Origin: JABMMZ01 sp044373665
GTDB lineage: Bacteria > Bacteroidota > Bacteroidia > NS11-12g > UBA955
Reading direction: 5' to 3'
Assembly (NCBI GenBank): GCA_044373665.1
Contig: JBIPNH010000002.1
Coordinates: forward strand, 1-64,000
DNA: 64,000 bases
Shown: in pieces, positions 53,728 through 62,577 of the stretch
Layout: the number at the start of each line of letters is the position of its first letter
Position numbering within the stretch: position 1 is the stretch's first letter
Notes under the pieces: generated by a model
Told to the model about the DNA's origin: nothing
Database searches by the model: none
Seen by the model: the letters and a program-made list of their open reading frames with translations, nothing else
Made by a program: the position numbers and the translations under genes

Positions 53728-54519
53728 TTAAAGACTACCTAGCAATATTTTTTTATCATTTTCTCTTTCAAATGCAAGTTTTTTCTGTGCCAAAATTGAT
53801 TCCATTTTAGCTGTGTTGCTATAGTTTTCGGGGTGGTATAAATGGTATTGTATGGCGTGATTTTTTATTTGCAAAGTATAAATGCCACATTGTTCTAAGC
53901 GCCAATTAATATCCGTGTCTTCTCCTATCCCAGGTTCGTTATATTGTTCATCAAAACCACCCACTAATTCTATATCTGTTTTGTGAATACTCCAGTTACA
54001 ACCCCAAAAACCACTTTTGTTTTTAGGTTTTAAAAAGGGCAAGTACAAAGCAGCATCTAGTCGTTTGCATTGATAAATAAGACAATTAATTAGTCCCAAA
54101 CATTTAAGCGAGTTCTCTGATATTAGTTTGTCTGACAATGATTGGGAAAGCATCACCCTTCTTCCAAAAAGCACTTGTTTGGATTTCTTTAATTTTAAGT
54201 GTGATTTTATAAAATGGGGGTGAAGGATACAGTCTCCATCAATGAAAATTAAATAAGGTGATGAGGCAATTCGAATAGCTGAATTTAAAATTTTGCATTT
54301 TCTGAATTTCAAGTCCTCTTGCTGAATATGCTGAAGGGTAATATTATTGTTAGGCTTAAAACTCTGAATAGCTTCTTTCATTTCAACACCGTTGTTATCC
54401 TCGGCAATAATAACTTCTATAGAACCATTAAAAGATTGTGAATTAATACTTTTAAGAATTAACAATAATGCTTTGGTGTTTTTATACACCGATATAATCA
54501 AACTAACAGAAGGTGTCAT
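53728..54519 (-). CDS. GT2-family glycosyltransferase
   Basis: A 263-residue GT-A enzyme: SLIISVYKNTKALLLIL at the N-terminus, then the metal-binding YLIFIDGDCILHPHFI (DGDC, near 92-107), and FWGCNWSIHKTDIELVGGFDEQYNEPGIGEDTDINWRLEQ near 172-210, which closely matches the WGxNxSxxxxDxxxVGGFDExYxxxGxEDxxxxxR pattern of capsule or exopolysaccharide transferases. The sugar donor and acceptor are unknown. The last 10 residues are encoded in the right copy of the 30-bp direct repeat. Confidence 0.85.
   Translation of the reverse strand: MTPSVSLIISVYKNTKALLLILKSINSQSFNGSIEVIIAEDNNGVEMKEAIQSFKPNNNITLQHIQQEDLKFRKCKILNSAIRIASSPYLIFIDGDCILHPHFIKSHLKLKKSKQVLFGRRVMLSQSLSDKLISENSLKCLGLINCLIYQCKRLDAALYLPFLKPKNKSGFWGCNWSIHKTDIELVGGFDEQYNEPGIGEDTDINWRLEQCGIYTLQIKNHAIQYHLYHPENYSNTAKMESILAQKKLAFERENDKKILLGSL
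53731..53760. repeat. Right copy of the 30-bp direct repeat (3' end of the GT2 gene)
   Basis: This copy is the coding 3' end of the glycosyltransferase gene, ending NDKKILLGSL and stop. The left copy lies 1017 bp away, and the XRE-DUF2975 pair sits between them. Confidence 0.85.
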
Positions 54520-54665
54520 AGATTCAATAGCAATATTAATTTAATCTATTAAACTTTCAAATTCTTTTTGAAACGGATGAGTTTTTAGTAACTTTGATAA
54601 TACATTTTTTCTTTTGTTGATTTAGGCTATGCTGATATAAGAAATTGTTATAAAAAAATTTAAAA

Positions 54666-56642
54666 TTAAAAATCCAACAACTCCTTCAAACTTCTCTCCA
54701 ACTGCTCCCTGCCCAAAAACTTGTCTTCTAAATCTTTAGCTAAAGGTACCGGCGTATCTAAGCTGCCTATGCGTTTTACGGGTGCATCTAAGGCAGTAAA
54801 ACAATGTTCGCTTATCCAAGCGGCTATTTCTGCGCCTATGCCGCCTGTGAGAGTGTCTTCATGCAATACCATGACTTTGCCTGTTTTCTCAACTGCTGTT
54901 TTAACCGCTTCTTTATCCCATGGCAACAAGGTGCGTAAATCTACTATTTCTGCTTGAATATTTAAGTTTTTACATGCCTCCAATGCCCATTGAACACCCC
55001 AACCGTAAGTAATAATGGTTAACTCTTCGCCTTGAGCAACGGTTTTAGCTTTGCCAATTTCTATGGTGTAATAATCGTTAGGCACTTCACCTTCTATGCT
55101 TCTGTACAAGTTTTTATGTTCAAAAAACAACACTGGATTAGGGTCGTTAATGGCAGCACACAACAAACCTTTAGCATCATAAGGATTGCTAGGATATATA
55201 ATTTTTAGTCCCGGCACATGGAAAAACCAAGCCTCAGTACTCTGACTGTGAAACGGCCCTGCACCAACACCTGCACCTGTCGGCATTCTTACCACCACAT
55301 CGGCTGCTTGTGCCCAACGGTAGTGACTTTTGGCTAAATTGTTCACTATTTGATTGAACCCACAAGTGACAAAATCGGCAAACTGCATTTCTACAATCGC
55401 CTTGTATTTTTTAATCGCCAAACCATAACCCGCCCCTAAAATAGAGGATTCTGTAATGGGGGTATTGCGAACTCTTGCTTTGCCAAACAATTTATAAAAT
55501 TGGTCTGAAATTTTAAAAACACCACCATATTCAGCCACGTCCTGCCCCATCAACACTGTGTTGGAGTGGCGTTCCATACTTTGTTTCAAGCCATCACTTA
55601 TAGCATCAACAAGGCGTCTAGTGCTAGTGTTGTTGGTAGCTGGCGCAATAATTTCTTGTGTATAGGGCGCATACACATCGTTCAATTCTTCTTCAATATC
55701 GGCAACAATTTCTGGTTCGGCAAACACTGCTGCCAAATCATCGTCCATGCCATGTTTTAGTTCATCATAAATTTGAGTTTTAAGGGTTTCGTTCAAAATG
55801 CCTTCTGACATCAAATAGGTTTCATAATTACTAATTGGGTCTTTTTTACCCCATTCATCAAACAATTCTTGAGGAACATATTTAGTACCACTCGCTTCCT
55901 CGTGACCGCGCATTCTAAAAGTCATGCACTCTAACAAAATGGGACGAGGGGAATTTCTCATACTTTCAGATAACTCAGTCGCTTTGTTGTAAACCTCCAA
56001 AATATTATTGCCGTCGACTTGATAAGCCTCCATGCCATAACCAATGCCTTTGTCAATAAACTGCTTGCATCTGAACTGTTCATTACTAGGAGTACTCAAT
56101 CCGTAACCATTGTTTTCTATTAAAAAGATAACTGGCAATTGCCAAACCGCAGCCACATTCATGGCTTCGTGAAAATCGCCTTCGCTTGTGCCACCATCAC
56201 CACTGAAAACTACACTTATTTTTTTGTCGTTGTTGAGCAAATGTGCCAAAGAGATACCATTGGCAACCCCCAACATAGCGCCCAAATGTGAAATCATACC
56301 GACAATGTGATAGTCGTTGGTCCCAAAATGGAAACTTCTGTCTCTGCCTTTGGTAAAACCACTTTTTTTACCCTGCCATTGCGCAAACAATTGTCTGAAT
56401 GGCACTTTTCGGGTGGTAAAAACGCCTAAATTTCTATGCAGCGGCAATACATATTCATCGTTATGCAGCGCCATAGTAACACCCACAGAAATAGCCTCTT
56501 GACCTATGCCACTGAACCATTTCCCGATTTTACCCTGACGCAATAAAATCAACATCTTTTCTTCGATAATTCTTGGATAAAGAATGTTTTTATAAAGCTC
56601 TAATAATGTTTCGTTACTTAATTGTTTTCTGTTGTAATGCAC
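54666..56642 (-). CDS. Alpha-ketoacid dehydrogenase E1, alpha-beta fusion
   Basis: A 658-residue thiamine diphosphate enzyme combining E1 alpha (about 1-335) and E1 beta (about 345-658). The ThDP motif runs from GDGGTSEGDFHEAMN (148-162) to NNGYGLSTP (177-185). The beta part begins RRLVDAISDGLKQSMERH and ends HEDTLTGGIGAEIAAWI. It decarboxylates a 2-oxo acid, either pyruvate or branched-chain, before transfer to the E2 lipoyl domain; the substrate is not decided. The fusion is known in Bacteroidota. Start is GTG at 56642; no better ATG exists nearby and a -7 box lies 4 nt upstream. Confidence 0.92.
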   Translation of the reverse strand: MHYNRKQLSNETLLELYKNILYPRIIEEKMLILLRQGKIGKWFSGIGQEAISVGVTMALHNDEYVLPLHRNLGVFTTRKVPFRQLFAQWQGKKSGFTKGRDRSFHFGTNDYHIVGMISHLGAMLGVANGISLAHLLNNDKKISVVFSGDGGTSEGDFHEAMNVAAVWQLPVIFLIENNGYGLSTPSNEQFRCKQFIDKGIGYGMEAYQVDGNNILEVYNKATELSESMRNSPRPILLECMTFRMRGHEEASGTKYVPQELFDEWGKKDPISNYETYLMSEGILNETLKTQIYDELKHGMDDDLAAVFAEPEIVADIEEELNDVYAPYTQEIIAPATNNTSTRRLVDAISDGLKQSMERHSNTVLMGQDVAEYGGVFKISDQFYKLFGKARVRNTPITESSILGAGYGLAIKKYKAIVEMQFADFVTCGFNQIVNNLAKSHYRWAQAADVVVRMPTGAGVGAGPFHSQSTEAWFFHVPGLKIIYPSNPYDAKGLLCAAINDPNPVLFFEHKNLYRSIEGEVPNDYYTIEIGKAKTVAQGEELTIITYGWGVQWALEACKNLNIQAEIVDLRTLLPWDKEAVKTAVEKTGKVMVLHEDTLTGGIGAEIAAWISEHCFTALDAPVKRIGSLDTPVPLAKDLEDKFLGREQLERSLKELLDF

Positions 56643-56646
56643 AGCA

Positions 56647-56654
56647 CAAAAGTA
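56647..56654 (-). promoter_or_regulatory. -7 box (TACTTTTG) for the E1 gene
   Basis: Consensus TAnnTTTG on the minus strand, ending 4 nt before the GTG start at 56642, supporting GTG as start and a leaderless mRNA. A TTG lies 24 bp upstream, a longer spacing than usual. Confidence 0.5.
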
Positions 56655-56690
56655 AGTAATTTTTAAATTTACAGCCTACAAATTAGCCCA

Positions 56691-58469
56691 TTATTTTCCA
56701 GTATATTCAAAAGGATTGTCTGTCCTCATTCTTACGATTAGTTGTAAAGGTTTTTTGCTTACTAATTGAGGATTTGATAGATATATTTTTAAATCGGGCT
56801 TTTGTTGCCATTGTTTGGGGTTCAATACATCTTTTAATTTGATGCTGTAAGTCTGTTTTTCATTCAAGTTCATTGAACGCCAATCAACTCTTAGCTTATT
56901 CACAAAGGTTTCAATCACTAATTCATTGTCTATGGTTTCATTGTCTATTTTTTGCCAATCGAGATAGTAATAGTGATTAGAAATAATGGAATGGATGGGA
57001 ATTGTTGCAGGAATTTGTGAATTGCTTGAATCAAAAGTAAATGAAATCGTTTTTTCATACAAAAGTTGTTGGGAGTTGGTTTTTTGTAAGACCACAAATT
57101 CATATTGTAAATGGTAGTCTTTCTGTTTAATATAAGGAAAATATTGACCTATTAAGGACATGTTTTCTGCTTGTAAGTGATTGCAAATAATGTAGTCTTT
57201 TTCCCTTAGTTCGTTACTGTCCAATTGCTTAATTTTTTCAGTGTATTGACAATCAAAATTTTGTTTGCTTAGCTGTAAGTACAAGTTAAAATAGCTTGAG
57301 TTCCCTTGCCAATAAATGCCAATTTTCTTTTCGGGATTTTGTTTTTTAAAGGTATTGCTTGCCTCAATAAAAGCTTGCATGGGTTGAAAATATCTGTTTT
57401 GAACAAAATGTGTGCTGTAGTGCAAATGATAAATTAACAGTATAAAACTAATTACAATTCCTGCCATTTTTAGTTTTTTGTATTTCAATGTTTCAATCCC
57501 ATTTGCAGCAAGTAAAAGCAGGAAAGGGGTCGAAAAATATAAAGCAGCCGACTGCATTATTGGAGCTCTTAGAACTGAGTATAAATAGATTATTAGGAGT
57601 GGAACCCCCCATAATAGGAAGGTAATTATTCTGTTATTGAAATTCTTTTTTATTTGCAGAAATGCCAACAGTAGTAAAATTGAAAACAGAAAAGTTATAG
57701 TCAAAGACTGATTAAACAATTGCCAGTAAAACTGATTGAAAAATTGCCAATTTGGGGTGCTTAACCATTGCAAACCGCCATAACTTAGTTGGGTAAGTGT
57801 AATTGGTAAATGAGGTAAAAACAACAATAAACTAAGAACTAAAACACCCAATAATTGTATTTTTTGTGTTTTATTGGATTGGAAGGTAAGGTAAGTAAGA
57901 AGTATGGTTACACTTTGCAAAAAACTAAAATAATGGGTATAAAAACTAAGTGTAGTAATAATTGTAATGAAGAATAGCTTGCTCCATTTTTCTGAATTTT
58001 GATTGAACAAATGAAGCTGATAAACGAGTATTAAGTTGAGCATTAGTCCCAAAGAATACGGTCGAGCAACACTGTGTAGGTATAAGAAATATTCCAAACT
58101 TATAAAGAAAATACAAGCAAGTAAAGCAGTGTGTATGCCGAAAAATTTAACCCCAATTTTGAAAAAACAAAAGGTGCTTATAAGTGAAAAAAGGATAAAT
58201 GGCAATTTAATCGTAGTAATAGAAGCGCCACAAAAATGAATCAAACTCCATAATAAAACTTGAACCAAGGCTGGATGTCCATCAACAACAACACCTTTGT
58301 TTATTAATTCATTGAATGACTGAAATCGGCAGCGGTAAAGCGCACTTAGCTCATCGTGACTAATCGCAATATTTGAAAAATTATAAAACAATAAACACGC
58401 TTGAATAAGCAATAACAAGGTTAAAGCAATTGATTGTGGCTTTAAAAAATCAAGTTGCCATTGTTTCAT
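56691..58469 (-). CDS. GT39-family-like membrane glycosyltransferase
   Basis: A 592-residue protein with about 10-11 hydrophobic segments over the first 350 residues and a soluble C-terminal domain. The GT-C pattern is visible: ISHDELSALYRCRF in the first loop (the DE pair of the GT39/ArnT type) and SVARPYSLGLML. It resembles the transferase at 8480-10525 in layout, but not closely in sequence. It probably transfers a sugar from a polyprenyl-phosphate donor on the outer face of the inner membrane. Donor and acceptor are unknown. Confidence 0.75.
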   Translation of the reverse strand: MKQWQLDFLKPQSIALTLLLLIQACLLFYNFSNIAISHDELSALYRCRFQSFNELINKGVVVDGHPALVQVLLWSLIHFCGASITTIKLPFILFSLISTFCFFKIGVKFFGIHTALLACIFFISLEYFLYLHSVARPYSLGLMLNLILVYQLHLFNQNSEKWSKLFFITIITTLSFYTHYFSFLQSVTILLTYLTFQSNKTQKIQLLGVLVLSLLLFLPHLPITLTQLSYGGLQWLSTPNWQFFNQFYWQLFNQSLTITFLFSILLLLAFLQIKKNFNNRIITFLLWGVPLLIIYLYSVLRAPIMQSAALYFSTPFLLLLAANGIETLKYKKLKMAGIVISFILLIYHLHYSTHFVQNRYFQPMQAFIEASNTFKKQNPEKKIGIYWQGNSSYFNLYLQLSKQNFDCQYTEKIKQLDSNELREKDYIICNHLQAENMSLIGQYFPYIKQKDYHLQYEFVVLQKTNSQQLLYEKTISFTFDSSNSQIPATIPIHSIISNHYYYLDWQKIDNETIDNELVIETFVNKLRVDWRSMNLNEKQTYSIKLKDVLNPKQWQQKPDLKIYLSNPQLVSKKPLQLIVRMRTDNPFEYTGK

Positions 58470-58507
58470 ACTTGCAAATAAAAAACAAATGCTTTTCCAA
58501 ACCTAAC

Positions 58508-58515
58508 TATCTTTG
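58508..58515 (+). promoter_or_regulatory. -7 box (TATCTTTG) for the GldL-like gene
   Basis: Consensus TAnnTTTG, 18 nt before the ATG at 58534. Confidence 0.5.
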
Positions 58516-58533
58516 TATTTTTGTTGAAAGTAT

Positions 58534-58902
58534 ATGCAAGAAATTATAGATGATTTTAGAAATCCCAATGAAATAAGAAAGAATGATATTTTTTTTAACA
58601 CGCTTTTATGGATTTTTGTTACAGGTTTAGTAATTGGTATAATTTTCAAAATACTACATTGGCCTGGGGCTGACATCATGATTTTTGGAAGTGTTTATAT
58701 GCTTTCGGGATTTTTAATAGCTTTGCTTATACGCCGAAAAAACAAATGGCTATTCAAGGGATTTTTATTCGCATTAATTGTATTAGTTCATGTTTTTTTA
58801 ATCAATCAATGGTATTCGTTTTCAAGTTTAAAGTTGGCAGAAATGGCGCTCACCTTTTTTATTATTTCATTCCTGCTAGGATTAGCCATTTTAAAGAAAT
58901 AA
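58534..58902 (+). CDS. Small membrane protein with a GldL-like motif
   Basis: A 122-residue protein with four hydrophobic segments. The first contains GIIFKILHWPGADIMIFG (about 37-54), strikingly like the FKxxHWPGA segment in the first transmembrane helix of GldL, the T9SS motor component. It is much shorter than GldL and lacks its long cytoplasmic region, so it is not GldL itself. Its role is unknown. It lies upstream of mfd on the same strand, with mfd having its own box. Confidence 0.6.
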   Translation: MQEIIDDFRNPNEIRKNDIFFNTLLWIFVTGLVIGIIFKILHWPGADIMIFGSVYMLSGFLIALLIRRKNKWLFKGFLFALIVLVHVFLINQWYSFSSLKLAEMALTFFIISFLLGLAILKK

Positions 58903-58929
58903 TAGAGGATTTTTAATCCTATTTAATCC

Positions 58930-58937
58930 TATCTTTG
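58930..58937 (+). promoter_or_regulatory. -7 box (TATCTTTG) for mfd
   Basis: Consensus TAnnTTTG, 14 nt before the ATG at 58952. Confidence 0.55.
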
Positions 58938-58951
58938 CACTTCTTTTTTAA

Positions 58952-61900
58952 ATGAAAGTCAGGGAACTTGTTGAGGCTTTCGGGCAACATGAACAAATTA
59001 TTGAGTTTTTGGAACAACGCAAAAACAACGGGCTTTCTATTGCCAGTTTCGAAGGGTTGTCAGGGTCTTCATTAGCAGTTGTTCTTGCTTCTATTTTTCA
59101 CCAAACTCAACAAAATATGCTTGTTTTGGTTCCCGAAACCGAAGAAGCTGAGTTTTTAAGAAGTGATTTAGAGCATTTAATTTCCGAAAATGATGTATTG
59201 CTTTTGCCCGATAGTTTTAAAAAGCCATTCGATTTTGAAGAGTTAAATACTGAACAAATTCAGCGCCGAACAGAAGTAATATCCAAATTGCAACATGCTT
59301 TACATCCCTATATTGTCGTTGCTACGCCTGAAAGTATTTCTGAAAAAGTAATCAGCACAGCACAACTTAAATCCAACTCGTTTGAAGTTAAGTTAGGCGA
59401 CCTTTTGGACTTGGAATTTCTGTCAGATTTTTTGGATGAAAATGAGTTTGAAAGAGAAGATTTTGTTTGTGAGCCCGGACAATATGCCATTAGAGGTGGA
59501 ATTGTAGATATTTATAGTTTTAGCAACGATTTGCCATACAGAATTGTATTAGATGGCGACCAAATTGAAAGCATCAGAACCTTTGATTTGGAAACACAAT
59601 TGTCTATTTCCAATATTGCCTTTTTAACTATTGTTCCCAATATACAAAGTAGCAGTATAGCAGGTGAAAAAATATCTATTTTTAAGTATTTTACTGAAGA
59701 AACCATTTGTATACTCAAACACTTTGATGACCAATTCCAATACCTACAGAAACAATGGGAAACCTTATTGTCAGAAAAAATAAGACCCGAAAACTATCTC
59801 ATTACGCCCAATGAAATAAAAGCCAATATTACGCAAATAAAAACCATTGTAGAAGTGGGTGCAATGCGGAGTTTTAAAACAAAAAAAGCTTTTAAATTTA
59901 ACACCTCTCCGCAACCTTTATTTCAAAAAAATATTGAAATGCTACTCACTCATTTACAAGGAAATGAGCTAAAAAATATAAAAAACCTAGTATTTAGTGA
60001 AACTGGCAAACAGATAGACCGTTTGCTAACCATTATCGAAGACCGCCAAAAACAAATCAATATTGTACCCATTTATCATGGTTTGGCCGAAGGGTTTTTG
60101 GAACAAGATTTAAAATTAGCGTGTTACACCGAACACCAATTGTTTGAACGTTACTACCGTTTTAAAACCCAAAAAAGAGGTTATTCCAAAAGCACGGCAA
60201 TGACTCTAAAGGAACTTAGTGAGTTGCAAGTGGGAGATTATGTAACGCATATAGACCATGGGGTTGGTAAGTTTATGGGTTTGCAGAAAACTCAAATGAA
60301 TGGGGTATTGCAAGAAGCTGTAAAAATATCATACCGTGATGGCGATTTGTTGTTTATTAATGTCAACTCGTTACACAAAATATCCAAATTTACAGGCAAA
60401 GATGGTACACAGCCAAGTTTGCATAAATTGGGAAGTGGGGTGTGGGAAAAGCAAAAAGCAAGTACCAAAAAGAAAGTTAAAGACATTGCGAGGGAATTAA
60501 TTGCTTTGTATGCCAAAAGACGGGCTCAACCAGGACATGCGTTTGCCCCCGACTCATACTTGCAAGTGGAATTAGAGGCCTCCTTTTTATACGAAGACAC
60601 GCCCGACCAAGCTCGGGCAACCGAAGAAATAAAGCGCGATATGGAAACCACTAAACCCATGGATAGATTGCTATGTGGTGATGTGGGTTTTGGAAAAACG
60701 GAAGTCGCCATTCGTGCGGCCTTTAAATCTGTAGCAGATAGCAAACAAGTGGCGGTATTGGTACCAACTACTATTTTGGCACATCAACACTACAGAACAT
60801 TCAAAGAACGATTGAAAGGATTGCCTGTCAATGTTGATTATATCAACCGATTTAAAACCGCAGGGGAACAAAAGAAAACCATACAAAAAGTAAAAGATGG
60901 TCAAGTTGATATTTTAATTGGAACCCACAGAATAGTGGGGAAAGATCTTAAATTTAAAGACTTGGGACTTTTGATAATAGACGAAGAACAGAAGTTTGGG
61001 GTTGGTGTTAAAGATAAATTAAAAGAAATAAGGGCTAATGTTGATACGCTAACCTTAACAGCGACTCCTATTCCAAGAACGCTTCATTTTTCATTGATGG
61101 GAGCCAGAGATTTATCGGTTATCAATACGCCTCCACCCAACCGTTTTCCTATCAAAACAGAGTTACATACCTTTGACAAAGAACTGATTAGAAAAGCAAT
61201 TAAATACGAAATTAGCAGGGGCGGTCAGGTTTATTTTGTTCACAACAGGGTTAAGGATATTTATGAATACCAGCACATGATAGAACAATTGGTGCCGGGT
61301 GTTCGGGTTGCTATTGCCCATGGACAAATGGATGGTTCTGAGTTGGAAGATGTAATGCTCCGATTTATGGAAGGTGATGAGGATGTATTAATCGCCACCA
61401 CAATCATTGAAGCCGGTTTGGATATTACCAACTGTAATACCATCATTATAAATCAAGCGCACATGTTTGGACTAAGCGACTTGCATCAAATGAGGGGTAG
61501 GGTAGGTAGAAGCAATAAAAAAGCATATTGTTATTTATTGTCACCGCCATTAAACACGCTTACCTCGGATGCTAAAAAACGTTTGAGTACTATCGAAGAA
61601 TACAGTGATTTGGGAGGCGGTTTTCATGTGGCCATGCGCGACTTAGACATACGTGGAGCAGGTAATTTATTGGGTGGCGAACAAAGCGGCTTTATAAGTG
61701 ACATTGGTTTTGATACTTACCACAAAATATTAGATGAAGCCATTCGTGAATTAAAGCACGATGAGTTTAGCGATTTATTTAAAGATCAGATTGAAAGTAT
61801 CAGCAGTAGGGACTGTCAGGTAGATACGGATTTTGACATGTTGATTCCCGATACCTACATTCGGAATATGGCAGAGAGATTGAGTTTGTACACCGAATTG

Positions 61901-62266
61901 AGTAAAATTGAAAATGAAGAGGCTCTTAATAAGTTCTCGGATATGTTGATTGACAGGTTTGGAAGATATCCTCAGGAAGTGGGCATACTATTGGCTTCTA
62001 TTAGGGTAAAATGGATTGGAAAATCAATGGGATTTGAAAAGATTGTGTTAGAAAAGCAAAACATGAAAGTTTATTTTCCGGCAGATGAGAAAGCTGCTTT
62101 TTACGACAGCCCTGCGTTTTCTAAAATACTACAATACATAGCAACACAACCGAATAAATTTGAGATGAAACAAACAAGCAAAACCATTATTTTATGGGTT
62201 AAGTTTATCAAAAATATCCGCGAAGCGACTGAGTTTCTGGAGGAATTAAAGGGCTTGTATGTTTAG
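58952..62266 (+). CDS. mfd: Transcription-repair coupling factor
   Basis: An 1104-residue SF2 translocase. Residues 1-about 400 are the UvrB-like N-terminal domains, about 425-490 the RNA polymerase interacting domain (LQVGDYVTHIDHGVGKFMGLQ), and about 520-900 the RecG-like helicase with Walker A GDVGFGKTE (576-584) and DEEQ (677-680). The TRG region is ITNCNTIIINQAHMFGLSDLHQMRGRVGRS, and the C-terminal TRCF domain (about 950-1104) is D7. It removes RNA polymerase stalled at a DNA lesion and recruits UvrA. It is about the length expected for the family. Confidence 0.95.
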   Translation: MKVRELVEAFGQHEQIIEFLEQRKNNGLSIASFEGLSGSSLAVVLASIFHQTQQNMLVLVPETEEAEFLRSDLEHLISENDVLLLPDSFKKPFDFEELNTEQIQRRTEVISKLQHALHPYIVVATPESISEKVISTAQLKSNSFEVKLGDLLDLEFLSDFLDENEFEREDFVCEPGQYAIRGGIVDIYSFSNDLPYRIVLDGDQIESIRTFDLETQLSISNIAFLTIVPNIQSSSIAGEKISIFKYFTEETICILKHFDDQFQYLQKQWETLLSEKIRPENYLITPNEIKANITQIKTIVEVGAMRSFKTKKAFKFNTSPQPLFQKNIEMLLTHLQGNELKNIKNLVFSETGKQIDRLLTIIEDRQKQINIVPIYHGLAEGFLEQDLKLACYTEHQLFERYYRFKTQKRGYSKSTAMTLKELSELQVGDYVTHIDHGVGKFMGLQKTQMNGVLQEAVKISYRDGDLLFINVNSLHKISKFTGKDGTQPSLHKLGSGVWEKQKASTKKKVKDIARELIALYAKRRAQPGHAFAPDSYLQVELEASFLYEDTPDQARATEEIKRDMETTKPMDRLLCGDVGFGKTEVAIRAAFKSVADSKQVAVLVPTTILAHQHYRTFKERLKGLPVNVDYINRFKTAGEQKKTIQKVKDGQVDILIGTHRIVGKDLKFKDLGLLIIDEEQKFGVGVKDKLKEIRANVDTLTLTATPIPRTLHFSLMGARDLSVINTPPPNRFPIKTELHTFDKELIRKAIKYEISRGGQVYFVHNRVKDIYEYQHMIEQLVPGVRVAIAHGQMDGSELEDVMLRFMEGDEDVLIATTIIEAGLDITNCNTIIINQAHMFGLSDLHQMRGRVGRSNKKAYCYLLSPPLNTLTSDAKKRLSTIEEYSDLGGGFHVAMRDLDIRGAGNLLGGEQSGFISDIGFDTYHKILDEAIRELKHDEFSDLFKDQIESISSRDCQVDTDFDMLIPDTYIRNMAERLSLYTELSKIENEEALNKFSDMLIDRFGRYPQEVGILLASIRVKWIGKSMGFEKIVLEKQNMKVYFPADEKAAFYDSPAFSKILQYIATQPNKFEMKQTSKTIILWVKFIKNIREATEFLEELKGLYV

Positions 62267-62334
62267 AGGATTGTATTTTTCTTTTTTTAAATAATGGCCA
62301 ATAGGAATGGGTCCAAATTCAAAACCAGTACCCA

Positions 62335-62462
62335 TGTAATTTCAAAGTTATATATCGTGTAATTTCAAAGTACATACCCGTGTAATTTCAAAGCGATGTA
62401 TTGTGTAATTTCAAAGTGTATACCCATGTAATTTCAAAGTTACATACAGTGTAATTTCAAAG
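62335..62462. repeat. Array of six 13-bp repeats with exact 23-nt period
   Basis: TGTAATTTCAAAG occurs six times without mismatch, starting at 62335, 62358, 62381, 62404, 62427 and 62450, so the spacing is 23 nt every time. The 10-nt spacers differ in sequence (for example TTATATATCG, TACATACCCG, CGATGTATTG), though several end in CG or CA. A weaker seventh unit (9 of 13) may sit at 62312. It lies between mfd and the ATPase gene, with the last unit 115 bp before that start codon. The repeat is too short for CRISPR, and the constant spacing suggests an iteron or protein-binding array. Confidence 0.9.
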
Positions 62463-62548
62463 TTGATAATTGTAAGTATATGATAATCAAATTTATAAAA
62501 CAAAAATATGGTTTTTTAAAATAGCTTTCATTTTATATAATTTTACAG

Positions 62549-62556
62549 TAATTTTG
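62549..62556 (+). promoter_or_regulatory. -7 box (TAATTTTG) for the ATPase/DUF4143 gene
   Basis: Consensus TAnnTTTG, 21 nt before the ATG at 62578 and 86 nt after the last 13-bp repeat. Confidence 0.5.
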
Positions 62557-62577
62557 TAACCTGATAAGTTGATCATT

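Noticed and set aside
54666..56642. E1 alpha-beta fusion as an anomaly
   Set aside because: Fused E1 subunits of this type are common in Bacteroidota; both parts are complete.
62335..62462. CRISPR array
   Set aside because: Repeats are 13 bp and spacers 10 bp, far below CRISPR sizes, and no cas genes are present.
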